Part shown: positions 53,038-61,018 of the stretch, piece after piece
How the letters are laid out: each line of letters opens with the position of its first letter
Numbering within the stretch: the stretch's first letter is position 1
Assembly: GCA_002399735.1 (NCBI GenBank)
Contig: DHEF01000053.1
Span: forward strand, 1-64,000
Source of the DNA: Chitinophagaceae bacterium UBA4857
GTDB taxonomy: Bacteria; Bacteroidota; Bacteroidia; Chitinophagales; Chitinophagaceae
DNA: 64,000 nt
Direction: 5' to 3'
Notes under the pieces: model-generated
What the model was told of the DNA's origin: nothing
The model's input: only the letters and a program-made list of their open reading frames with translations
Databases searched by the model: none
Made by a program: the position numbers and the translations under genes

Positions 53038-53781
53038 ATGGCAAATATTAACGATATTTATTTTGATGGACATTATAAAGATATATGGCGTGAAATAAAT
53101 CCGCCGGAGATAACCAAAGTTGAAGTTGATTTTATGATTAGCCATTTTGGCTTAACCAAGGATAGCGCTGTGTTGGATATGATGTGTGGCTTTGGCCGCC
53201 ATGCTTTGGCGTTAGGGCGGCAAGGAATAACCGTTACTGCGGTTGATAACCTGAAAGCTTATACCGACGAAATAGCGGAAACTGCTACAAAAGAAAATCT
53301 GCCTGTAACTACGGTGCAGGATAATATTTTTACCTATATACCTTCACAACAATATGACCTGGCTATTTGTATGGGAAATAGCTTAAACTTTTTTCCGGAG
53401 GAAGAACTACTGGTTATTTTAAAAACAATAGTTGGTAGTTTAAAACAAGGTGGATCCTTACTGATACATAGTTATTCTTTAGCAGAAACTGTTATTAAGC
53501 ATTTTATAGCCCGTACCTGGACAGATATTGGTGAGTTGCGTATTTTAAGCAAAAGCCGATACTTATTTTTTCCTACACGTTTAGATACCGAAACCATGAT
53601 GATAACAGCTGGTGGCGAAATTGAAGTGAAACAAGCGGTTGATTATATTTTTTCCTTAAGCGAAATGAATAAAATACTGGCATCGGTAGGGTTAAGCTTA
53701 AAGGATGTTTACACTATACCCGGCCGTAAAAAGTTTGCTTTGGGCGACCCTTATGCTTACATGATTGCTACTAAAGCGTAA
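53038..53781 (+). CDS. Class I SAM-dependent methyltransferase
   Basis: Protein of 247 aa with the SAM motif VLDMMCGFGRHALALGRQG and the acidic post-motif AVDNLKAY at ~45-75, then LAICMGNSLNFFPEEE (motif IV region). Substrate unknown. It lies between two paralogous response regulators and may be transcribed with the first. Confidence 0.83.
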   Translation: MANINDIYFDGHYKDIWREINPPEITKVEVDFMISHFGLTKDSAVLDMMCGFGRHALALGRQGITVTAVDNLKAYTDEIAETATKENLPVTTVQDNIFTYIPSQQYDLAICMGNSLNFFPEEELLVILKTIVGSLKQGGSLLIHSYSLAETVIKHFIARTWTDIGELRILSKSRYLFFPTRLDTETMMITAGGEIEVKQAVDYIFSLSEMNKILASVGLSLKDVYTIPGRKKFALGDPYAYMIATKA

Positions 53782-54658
53782 TGAATATATAATAATATAC
53801 AAAAACTGCTTTTTATTTTACCCGCTGATGGTGCTGATTTGATGTGCAGATTTTCGCAAATCGAAATCTTTTTTTACAAAATTCAGGAGTGGTTTTATCT
53901 GCGTAATCTTCAGGACGCTATTTAGTTAGGATATACGTATTTATAATTAAGTTTTTGCAAAATGTTGATAACTGATATGCTGATGACTGGCTGCACTGCT
54001 TAGGCGTAAATGTTTTGGTGCAATGGCCGGGCAGCTTGGCTAAAACATTGCAGACGGGCAGTGGACTGAAGATGATAGTAGTACTGCTGCTGACAGCCCC
54101 AAATATTGCTAACTGGTATATAAATAGAAAAAGTCCCCCGAAGAGGACCGTTTCATTTGTTACTGTTACGAAAAAAAGTTTTGACCATTTGGGGTCAACC
54201 TTTCAGAAGGCTTAACTGGTTCTTTAAAGGTATAATGACTTAACGGATAATATTATAAAATAGAAAGTTGATGTAGACGGGTTCTTGTTTTGGTTTTGTC
54301 ATTGGATTTGGAAAGAACTTTTCTGGACGGCTTTGGATATTGGATAACAAGTATCGTTTTCACCAACTTTCTGATACAAAAATATATCCACATAGGCATG
54401 TGCACAAGAGCACTATTCCTCCATTTAATTTTTATGGTTTTTACTAGGTGTATCGTATTTTTCAGGGGAAAATACTTACTTATAGTATAAGTGTAAACTA
54501 TTATACGTTGACTATTGTCAACCTGTACTTTCCGCAAGGTATAAATCAAGTACTTCTACTATGGTTTATGTCGCGGGATTTTTCCACCTTGTGGTCGAAT
54601 TTTACCGAATCCAATTTTTTTGAGTAATTACATTTAAGTAAAACCAATTTTAGTCCCA
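53782..54658. other. 877-bp intergenic region
   Basis: Longest gene-free stretch. 53800-53940 has GCTGATTTGATGTGCAGATT and ATCTGCGTAATCTTC words typical of a degenerate intergenic repeat. R2 copy E is at 53965-54101. 54130-54150 has a CCCCCGAAGAGGACC stretch. 54200-54650 is AT-rich; ORFs of up to ~98 codons there look like noise. No RNA gene was recognised. Confidence 0.5.
53965..54101 (+). repeat. R2 structured intergenic element, copy E
   Basis: TGGCTGCACTGCTTAGGCGT through to CTGCTGACAGCCCC. Stem 54010-54019 (AATGTTTTGG) pairs with 54041-54050 (CTAAAACATT), ten pairs including one G-T. An outer ACTGC/GCAGT stem matches copy C. Confidence 0.78.
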
Positions 54659-55330
54659 ATGAGAAACGACGCAAACACTGCAATTAAAGTAGCTATTGCC
54701 GATGACCACACACTGTTTCGTACCGGTGTTAAAACATCTTTATCCAGCCGAAAGGATATACAGATGGTGGCAGAAGCGGAGAATGGTATGCAACTGCTTA
54801 ATTTGTTAAAACATATACAGCCGGACGTTGTATTGTTAGACATTCAAATGCCCATTATGGATGGGTTAACTACACTTCCTGAAATTAAAAAGTTATATCC
54901 TGATGTTAAGGTAATTATGCTATCCATGCATAATGACCACTCGGTTATATCTAAGATGATGGAAATAGGCGCCAACTCCTATTTAACCAAAGAATCGGGA
55001 TCGGAAATGATTTACGAAGCTATTAAACAAGTGTACGAGCAGGATTTTTATTTTAACGATCTTACCAACAAAGCACTGTTAAGTGGTTTACGTACCAAAC
55101 GTGTGGTAGAAGCATCGGCACCTCCGGAAGTGAGCCTTACCGACAAAGAGGTAACCATTTTGCGTTTAATGTGCGACGAAAAAAGCACAAAAGAAATTGC
55201 TGATATTGTTGACCTTAGTCCACGTACGGTAGAAGCCATCCGTGATAAACTAAAAACAAAAACAGGTACTAAATCAATGGCAGGTTTAGTAATGTATGCT
55301 GTTAAAGCCGGTTTAATAGAGCAGGCTTAA
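54659..55330 (+). CDS. NarL-type response regulator, second of a paralogous pair
   Basis: Protein of 223 aa. Receiver: VAIADDHTLFRTGV, Asp in VVLLDIQMPIMDG, Lys in YLTKES. HTH: LTDKEVTILRLMCDEKSTKEIADIVDLSPRTVEAI. Its best relative in the window is the regulator at 52323. No histidine kinase adjacent. Terminator follows at 55356. Confidence 0.92.
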   Translation: MRNDANTAIKVAIADDHTLFRTGVKTSLSSRKDIQMVAEAENGMQLLNLLKHIQPDVVLLDIQMPIMDGLTTLPEIKKLYPDVKVIMLSMHNDHSVISKMMEIGANSYLTKESGSEMIYEAIKQVYEQDFYFNDLTNKALLSGLRTKRVVEASAPPEVSLTDKEVTILRLMCDEKSTKEIADIVDLSPRTVEAIRDKLKTKTGTKSMAGLVMYAVKAGLIEQA

Positions 55331-55354
55331 TTAGTTACTGTTAATAAAATATTG

Positions 55355-55390
55355 TACAACCACCTTTTAAGGGTGGTTGTTTTGTTTTGG
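55355..55390 (+). terminator. Terminator of the second response regulator gene
   Basis: ACAACCACC, loop TTTTAA, GGGTGGTTGT then T-rich TTTTGTTTT. Confidence 0.87.
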
Positions 55391-55436
55391 GGTGTAGTTT
55401 TAGTAGTAAAACCTAAATAACACCTTTAATGAATAA

Positions 55437-55943
55437 TCAGGTAAGGTTGTGAACAAGAAATACAAAGAAATTCCAGATAGCATGAATAATACTAACCATG
55501 TAAAATTTATTAATTTTTTTTCCTTGCCATAAATGATAAGCGGTTATTAAAATACACCCAACCATTACCCCGTAAAAAATATAGTCAATACTTTGGTAAT
55601 GCATTGCGCCAAAAAGTAAGGCGGAAATTGGTAAAATGAAATAGAAAGGAACTCTTTTTTTTGATAAAAAATTATATGGTATATGTTGCAGAAAGTATGT
55701 TTCAATAAGCGGCGCAACAATACAAGCTAGTATAAACTGTTCCCACAGGTTCATATTTGAAATATCATTTTTTAGCGTTGCTTTATAATTAAACAGTATT
55801 TCTAATAGGGAAAGAAGTTGGCCAAAAGCCAAACTGCCTAATAAAGAGATAAAGAAAAATAATGGTATAAATTTGAATGGATTTGTATATAAATCTTTAG
55901 GTAACTTCAATTTTAGCATCATAGTTTGGGTTAGCACATTCAA
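55437..55943 (-). CDS. CPBP-type intramembrane protease homologue, degenerate first motif
   Basis: Membrane protein of 168 aa with four to five hydrophobic spans. It has the CPBP (Abi/Rce1-like) pattern: APLIETYFLQ (~77-86), FGAMHY with His115, and HAIWN with His154 and Asn158. The first motif normally reads EExxFR; here it is E81-T-Y-F-L-Q86, so the second Glu and the Arg are lost. This could be a clade variant or an inactive relative. Divergent from the aminotransferase gene, 98 bp apart. Confidence 0.72.
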   Translation of the reverse strand: MNVLTQTMMLKLKLPKDLYTNPFKFIPLFFFISLLGSLAFGQLLSLLEILFNYKATLKNDISNMNLWEQFILACIVAPLIETYFLQHIPYNFLSKKRVPFYFILPISALLFGAMHYQSIDYIFYGVMVGCILITAYHLWQGKKINKFYMVSIIHAIWNFFVFLVHNLT

Positions 55944-56041
55944 ATGTATGAAGAATCATTAAACAGAATTATGGGAAAAAATATGTTTTGATTAGTAGTT
56001 ATATTAAATTCTCCATTTAAGAATAAGAATACTTTGATTGT

Positions 56042-56839
56042 ATGAATTATGTAAATATTAATAACTCATTGGTACCGGCTGTAAACCCGCAATTGTTTCA
56101 TAACAATAAAGCGTACAGGTATGGCGATGGTTTGTTTGAAACCATGAAAGCAACCAACGGCGAGATAGCATTATTTAACTATCACATTAATCGCTTGCAG
56201 GCGGGTATTAAACAACTAAAATATATAATGCCAACCTATTTTAGTGAAACATGGTTGGCTGATACTATAACACAAGTATGTATTGCTAATAACCATACAA
56301 ATATGGCCAGGGTGCGGTTATCATTGTATCGTGGTGATGGTGATTTGCAAACCAATACTGAAGCCGGTATTATTATAGAAACATATGAGTTGCAGGAAAC
56401 GCAATTACAACATCCGTTAACTATTGGTGTATATAACGAGGGTTGTAAAAATTGCGACAGCTTTAGTAATTTAAAAACGGCTAATGCTTTGTTGTACAGC
56501 ATGGCGGCCATTTATGCAGGCGAGCAGCAATGGCAGGATTGTATAATTTTAAATAATCACCGACGTGTGGCCGAAACTACTATTGCTAATATTTTTTGGA
56601 TAAAAAAAGGAATAGTGTTTACGCCTCCGCTGTCAGAAGGCTTTGTAGCAGGCGTTATGCGCCAATATATATTGGATAATACTGCGGTGACTTTGCAAAT
56701 TTGCACCCTAGATGATTTATTAACTGCCGATGAAATTTTTTTAACTAATGCTATACGTGGTATAAGGCCTGTTACCGTTTTTGAACATAAAAATTACGTA
56801 TCTTCACTAGGTTTGCAACTGGCAGCAACACTTTTGTAA
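56042..56839 (+). CDS. Class IV aminotransferase-like PLP enzyme
   Basis: PLP protein of 265 aa. FHNNKAYRYGDGLFETMKATNG at the N terminus and the lysine in SNLKTANALLYSMA fit the fold-type IV family. ADEIFLTNAIRGIRPV at the C terminus also fits. Candidates are aminodeoxychorismate lyase (PabC), branched-chain or D-amino acid aminotransferases; the length and motif suit PabC best, but this is inference. No pabA/pabB nearby, although folE at 60.3 kb is also a folate gene. Confidence 0.8.
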   Translation: MNYVNINNSLVPAVNPQLFHNNKAYRYGDGLFETMKATNGEIALFNYHINRLQAGIKQLKYIMPTYFSETWLADTITQVCIANNHTNMARVRLSLYRGDGDLQTNTEAGIIIETYELQETQLQHPLTIGVYNEGCKNCDSFSNLKTANALLYSMAAIYAGEQQWQDCIILNNHRRVAETTIANIFWIKKGIVFTPPLSEGFVAGVMRQYILDNTAVTLQICTLDDLLTADEIFLTNAIRGIRPVTVFEHKNYVSSLGLQLAATLL

Positions 56840-56928
56840 ATTTTTAGCCTTCTCCGTTTAATATGTGTTGTACGCATAATTTTTAGCTGCCGTTTTTGTA
56901 AGTAAACTTATAACCGAAAATTTGTCAC

Positions 56929-57267
56929 ATGCATAGTAAAAATATTTTTGTTGTAGATAGTGATATGGACTGGGAAGAACTTGATGCTGGCATTAAAAGA
57001 AAAGTAATGGTGTGGAACAATGACCTGATGCTAGTTAAAGTAGCTTTTGAAACGGATAGCATTGGTGTATTGCATCAACACCCGCATACACAAATTACAC
57101 ATATTGAAAGTGGTGTTTTTGAAGTAGAAATAAGCGGAATAAAAAAACTACTTAAATCCGGCGATGCTTTTTGCGTGCCACCAAATGAAATACATGGTGT
57201 GGTTTGTTTACAGGAGGGTGTGCTGATTGATACCTTCAATCCCATGCGGGAAGATTTTATTAAATAA
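56929..57267 (+). CDS. Cupin domain protein
   Basis: Single-domain cupin of 112 aa: HQHPHTQITHIESGVFEVEISG is cupin motif 1 (HxH...E) and SGDAFCVPPNEIHGVVCL is motif 2 with the final His. Small cupins bind a metal; substrate not known. It starts 89 bp after the aminotransferase gene on the same strand and might be co-transcribed. Convergent with mqnD, 5 bp apart. Confidence 0.85.
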   Translation: MHSKNIFVVDSDMDWEELDAGIKRKVMVWNNDLMLVKVAFETDSIGVLHQHPHTQITHIESGVFEVEISGIKKLLKSGDAFCVPPNEIHGVVCLQEGVLIDTFNPMREDFIK

Positions 57268-57272
57268 ACGAA

Positions 57273-58115
57273 TCAGGCTTCAATAATTAAACCGGCAGTA
57301 TTGTTTTTTTGTATGCCGTTGTTGTTGGTAAATACATCATACAAAGTATCAATCGCTTTTATTCCTTCGCTGCCTAAATCAAGACTGTACTGGTTTACAT
57401 ATAAATCAATATGTTTACGCATAACGGCTTCTTCCATGGCTTGTGCATGTTGTTTTACATAATCACTCACCTGCGGATAATTTGTAAAAGCATATTCCAA
57501 ACTTTGTTTAATTAATGCATTTACAGTACTAATAACAGTTGTATCGAGGTTTCTTTTTATAGCAATACCACCTAATGGTATGGGTACATGCATTTTGCTT
57601 TCCCAATGTTCGCCAAGGTCCGTTACTTTATACAAACCTTTTTGCTCATAAGTAAAACGGTTTTCGTGTATAATAACACCCAGCGAATCATTGTTATTAA
57701 GTACACTGTCTTCTATTGCCGAAAATAAAGTATAGGTTTTATTAACGGCATTAGGGTAAGCAAAACTGAATAGCAAATTAGCCGTGGTATTTTCACCGGG
57801 CAGGTTAACCTGCATTTTTTCAACATCTTCCTTTTGTAATATTGCATCATTAGCTTGTACCAGTAATGGTCCCACACCTTTGCCCAATGCACTGCCCGAT
57901 CTAAGCAAAATGTATGCTGCGGTTGATTTAAAAAAAGCAGGAAAACTTAGTTTAGTAATATCCAGTTTTCCTTTTAACGCATATTCATTCAGGGTTTCCA
58001 CATCTTCCAGCACGGTTTCAAATTCAAAACCTTTGGTATCAATTTTATTATTTACCAGCGCATCAAAAATAAAAGTATCGTTAGGGCAGGGACTAAAACC
58101 TAATGTCAGTTTCAT
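57273..58115 (-). CDS. mqnD: 1,4-dihydroxy-6-naphthoate synthase
   Basis: Futalosine-pathway enzyme making the naphthoate ring of menaquinone from cyclic de-hypoxanthine futalosine. It has 280 aa; LTLGFSPCPNDTFIFDALVNNKID is diagnostic, with ITKLSFPAFF, LRSGSALGKGVGPLLV and VIIHENRFTYEQKGL following. Its start lies inside the end of mqnB (23-bp overlap), so the two are translated together. mqnA, mqnC and mqnE are not in this window. Confidence 0.93.
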   Translation of the reverse strand: MKLTLGFSPCPNDTFIFDALVNNKIDTKGFEFETVLEDVETLNEYALKGKLDITKLSFPAFFKSTAAYILLRSGSALGKGVGPLLVQANDAILQKEDVEKMQVNLPGENTTANLLFSFAYPNAVNKTYTLFSAIEDSVLNNNDSLGVIIHENRFTYEQKGLYKVTDLGEHWESKMHVPIPLGGIAIKRNLDTTVISTVNALIKQSLEYAFTNYPQVSDYVKQHAQAMEEAVMRKHIDLYVNQYSLDLGSEGIKAIDTLYDVFTNNNGIQKNNTAGLIIEA

Positions 58116-58773
58116 GTTTTGTACTTAAAGTTTGTAACAGCTCAATTAATTCGTTATTCAAATTGGTAATGGCAGCTGCAATTTTCCATTTCTTTTTATT
58201 GCGTACACCCACCAGGTTTGATACGGAGCGTATTTGTAAAAAAGCCACATTTTCCATCAAACAAACATAATGTAAAGCAGCACCTTCCATACTTTCTATT
58301 GCAGGGGTCATTTTTTCTTTATACCATTCAATTTGTTTGGGCCTTGTGCTTATTTCATTAACAGTAACAGCAGTAACCGCCTTTAGTTTGGTTAACCCCA
58401 ATAAATTTTTATAGGGGTTGGTAAGTCTGCTTTTTTTATAAGGTTTTTCATTTTGCTTAAGCAGGTTTAACGCAAATAAGTCTTTAAATTCACCATCTTC
58501 CCAAACCCCTGCATCTACAAAATTGTCGTGTCTAACAGCAAATACTTTTTCTATATCGGTTTCGGTAAAACTGCCCGCAATACCCGCTTGCAACACTAAC
58601 GAAAACCTGCTTTTTTGCAAGGCTTTGGTAAGTGCATAGGTAGCAGCGTTGCTACCCACACCGGTAATCAATACGCTAATTTTTAATTGCTTAAACTTTC
58701 TTTTATGTTCTTTCCACCATTGCAATGCCGCATCTATTTCAAGAGTTGTGGCGGCTGTTAACAAAATATCCAT
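58093..58773 (-). CDS. mqnB: Futalosine hydrolase
   Basis: Hydrolyses futalosine (or aminofutalosine) to dehypoxanthine futalosine and free base in menaquinone synthesis. The 226-aa protein has the nucleoside phosphorylase-like fold: ITGVGSNAATYALTKAL, LQAGIAGSF, ESMEGAALHYVCLMENVAFLQIRSVSNLVG. It overlaps mqnD by 23 bp. A GATATTTG box (58778-58785, one mismatch to TAnnTTTG) ends 4 bases before the ATG, like the leaderless genes elsewhere in the window. Confidence 0.92.
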   Translation of the reverse strand: MDILLTAATTLEIDAALQWWKEHKRKFKQLKISVLITGVGSNAATYALTKALQKSRFSLVLQAGIAGSFTETDIEKVFAVRHDNFVDAGVWEDGEFKDLFALNLLKQNEKPYKKSRLTNPYKNLLGLTKLKAVTAVTVNEISTRPKQIEWYKEKMTPAIESMEGAALHYVCLMENVAFLQIRSVSNLVGVRNKKKWKIAAAITNLNNELIELLQTLSTKHETDIRF

Positions 58774-58831
58774 GCTGCAAATATCGTGTATTGATAAGAT
58801 TGAAGCCGTTGTAAATGCGAATGTTATTTAT

Positions 58832-58955
58832 GTTATCAGCTGCAGTACTACGATCATCCCTTGCGTCGCACTCTTCAACTGCAACAACGCGGAGCATCAA
58901 TGAGGCTAATCCAATAACTAATATCGAATTAATTCTATTGAGCAATTATACATAG
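58832..58955 (-). repeat. R1 intergenic element, copy k
   Basis: TTATCAGCTGCAGTACTACG, ATCATCCC, core TTGCGTCGCACTCTTCAAC (58861-58879), and ATTCTATTGAGCAATTATAC after a ~40-bp insertion. Fills part of the 397-bp mqnB-queD gap; the rest is AT-rich and unremarkable. Confidence 0.78.
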
Positions 58956-59128
58956 TGGTTTAGATTGTAGTAAGAGATAAGCAAACCGGTATTTTCGAAT
59001 AAATGTTTATTAGTTAATTGATAGTTAGATAGTTGTGATTTTTTATTGGTTTCATCAATGAATAAACCCATCTGTAAAGAGCTGCTAATCCACCTTTAAA
59101 ACTGTATTATTCTTAACGGGTTATATAT

Positions 59129-59136
59129 TAACTTTG
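59129..59136 (+). promoter_or_regulatory. -7 box of the first queD-like gene
   Basis: TAACTTTG, exact TAnnTTTG match, 34 bases before the ATG at 59171. No clear TTG at -33. Confidence 0.4.
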
Positions 59137-59170
59137 CAGCCCGCTTTGACGGAATTTAATTTTTCAAAAA

Positions 59171-59581
59171 ATGGTGTATTTAACAAGGGTTGAGCATTTT
59201 AATGCGGCCCATAAGCTATACAACCCTAATTGGGACGAAGCTAAAAATGAAGCTGTGTTTGGCAAATGTGCCAACGAAAACTGGCATGGCCATAACTACG
59301 AACTGTATGTTACCGTAAAAGGACAACCCGATGCGGATACCGGTTTTGTATTTGACGTAAAACGTTTAAGTACCATTATTCAGGAACATGTAATAGAAAA
59401 AGTGGACCACCGCAACCTGAATATGGATGTTGATTTTATGAAGGACAAGTTTTGCAGTACTGAAAATCTGGCCATTGGTATTTGGAATGAGTTAACGCCA
59501 CATTTACCGGAAACTGTAAAATTACATGCCATAAAATTGTACGAAACACCCAAGATATATGTTGAGTATTTTGGCGAATAA
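59171..59581 (+). CDS. queD: 6-carboxy-tetrahydropterin synthase-like protein, first copy
   Basis: PTPS/QueD-family enzyme of 136 aa. Zinc ligands: His in HFNAAHKLYNP and the pair in WHGHNYEL; catalytic Cys in FGKCANEN; VDHRNLNMDV and STENLAIGIWNEL follow, and ETPKIYVEY ends it. The Cys-bearing motif is close to eukaryotic PTPS, but the folE, queE and tgt context favours the queuosine role. A second, diverged copy starts 48 bp downstream. Confidence 0.87.
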   Translation: MVYLTRVEHFNAAHKLYNPNWDEAKNEAVFGKCANENWHGHNYELYVTVKGQPDADTGFVFDVKRLSTIIQEHVIEKVDHRNLNMDVDFMKDKFCSTENLAIGIWNELTPHLPETVKLHAIKLYETPKIYVEYFGE

Positions 59582-59629
59582 TTATTCACCGGCTTTAAGC
59601 TTTAGGCTTTAAGCGTTTTGCTTAAAAAA

Positions 59630-60043
59630 ATGAATAAAGTAGCCGTATTTAGAAAGGAACAGTTTAATGCTGCACACCGGTTGTATAACCCGGCTTGGGA
59701 TGATGCAACCAATGAAAAAGTGTTTGGTAAATGTGCTTTACCGCATTATCATGGGCATAATTATGAATTGGTGGTTAAAGTGGTAGGAGTGCCCGATGCT
59801 ACAACCGGTTATGTAATTGATTTAAAAATTTTAAGCGATATCATTCAGCGGGAAATACACGAAAGATTTGATCACCGTAATTTAAATTTAGATACGGTTG
59901 AATTTAAAAACCTGAACCCTACTGCCGAAAATATTGCCGTAGTTATTTACAATTTATTACGACCGCATATTGACAGTGATAAGGATTTACAAATTCGCTT
60001 ATACGAAACACCAAGAAATTTTGTGGAGTATCCGGTGACGTAG
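59630..60043 (+). CDS. 6-carboxy-tetrahydropterin synthase-like protein, second copy
   Basis: Tandem paralogue of 137 aa. It keeps the ligands: FNAAHRLYNPAWDD, FGKCALPHYHGHNYEL, FDHRNLNLDT, PTAENIAVVIYNLL, ETPRNFVEY. ATG at 59630 is preferred to TTG at 59618. Both copies have the catalytic Cys, so neither is an obvious non-catalytic remnant; one may serve queuosine and the other a different pterin. Separated from folE by R1 copy l and TTGAAC-type repeats. Confidence 0.86.
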   Translation: MNKVAVFRKEQFNAAHRLYNPAWDDATNEKVFGKCALPHYHGHNYELVVKVVGVPDATTGYVIDLKILSDIIQREIHERFDHRNLNLDTVEFKNLNPTAENIAVVIYNLLRPHIDSDKDLQIRLYETPRNFVEYPVT

Positions 60044-60328
60044 TTCATAGTTAATGGTTCATTGTTAATAGTTAGTAATAAGCATTAAGCTTTTAGCTGT
60101 TGATTAGTGAACAGAAAGCACAAGAGTGCGACGCAACAGACGATGATAGTAGTAATGCAGTTGGCAAAATAAAAAAGTATATAGTATTAAGTATTTAGTT
60201 TTGAGAAAGAAATTTTGTTGTATCACGATAACATTGAACCTCTGGAACTTCTTGAACATTGAACCTTTGAAACTTTTTACCACGATAACGTTGAACTTTG
60301 GAACGTTGAACTTTAAACATAAATAGCA
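60044..60328. repeat. Repeat-filled spacer before folE
   Basis: Holds GTTCATAGTTAATGGTTCAT words (R4 type) at 60043-60075, R1 copy l at 60112-60168, and TTGAAC-type words (CTTCTTGAACATTGAACC, ACGTTGAACTTTGGAACGTT) at 60232-60318. No gene is supported. Confidence 0.6.
60112..60168 (+). repeat. R1 intergenic element, copy l
   Basis: Short copy: CACAAGAGTGCGACGCAACA then GACGATGATAGTAGTAATGC and AGTTGGCAAA. The CCAATAG half is missing. Confidence 0.8.
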
Positions 60329-60925
60329 ATGGCATATAAAAAGATTGAGCAGTACGACGAGGAAACCACACAGGGTTTAATGAAAAATTATAAAAATGTG
60401 TTGGGTTATTTGGGCGAAGATGCAGAGCGTGAGGGTTTGATAAAAACCCCTGAGCGTTTGGCAAAAGCCATGCAATATTTAACGCAAGGGTATCAGCAGG
60501 ATGCGCATGCTATTATTAACTCGGCCAAGTTTCATGAAGATGTAAGTGAGATGGTGATTGTAAAAGACATTGAAATTTTTAGCATGTGCGAACATCATAT
60601 GTTACCTTTTTTTGGTAAAGCGCATGTGGCTTATATACCTAATGGTTGGATAACTGGCCTTAGTAAAATTGCAAGGGTAGTGGATGTGTATGCCCGTCGT
60701 TTACAAGTACAGGAAAGGCTTACGGTTGATATTATGAATGCCATTAAAGAAACATTAAACCCGATTGGTGTGGCCGTTGTAATTGAAGCCAAACACCTTT
60801 GTATGATGATGCGTGGTGTAGGGAAACAAAACTCTGTTACGACCACTTCGGCTTTTGACGGTGAGTTTCATAAGGATTCAACCCGCAGTGAGTTTGTAAA
60901 ATTAATAGGAGCAGATTTACACTAA
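60329..60925 (+). CDS. folE: GTP cyclohydrolase I
   Basis: Makes 7,8-dihydroneopterin triphosphate from GTP, the first step to both folate and queuosine. It is 198 aa and full length. The zinc and catalytic region is SMCEHHMLPFFGKAHVAYIP, followed by GLSKIARVVDVYARRLQVQERLT and GVGKQNSVTTTSAF. ATG start. The two queD-like genes directly upstream use its product. Confidence 0.96.
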   Translation: MAYKKIEQYDEETTQGLMKNYKNVLGYLGEDAEREGLIKTPERLAKAMQYLTQGYQQDAHAIINSAKFHEDVSEMVIVKDIEIFSMCEHHMLPFFGKAHVAYIPNGWITGLSKIARVVDVYARRLQVQERLTVDIMNAIKETLNPIGVAVVIEAKHLCMMMRGVGKQNSVTTTSAFDGEFHKDSTRSEFVKLIGADLH

Positions 60926-61018
60926 AAAACGTAGGTTTGCCACAATATTAAAGTTTGGTTGGAGGATTAATCCGGTCAGACTTTTTTTGTCACCATAAGT
61001 ATAAAAAAATAGCAACGC

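Noticed and set aside
54253..54549. 98-codon ORF on the minus strand in the long gap
   Set aside because: No recognisable domain, biased toward AT-rich codons, and overlapped by an opposite-strand ORF of similar quality; consistent with chance.
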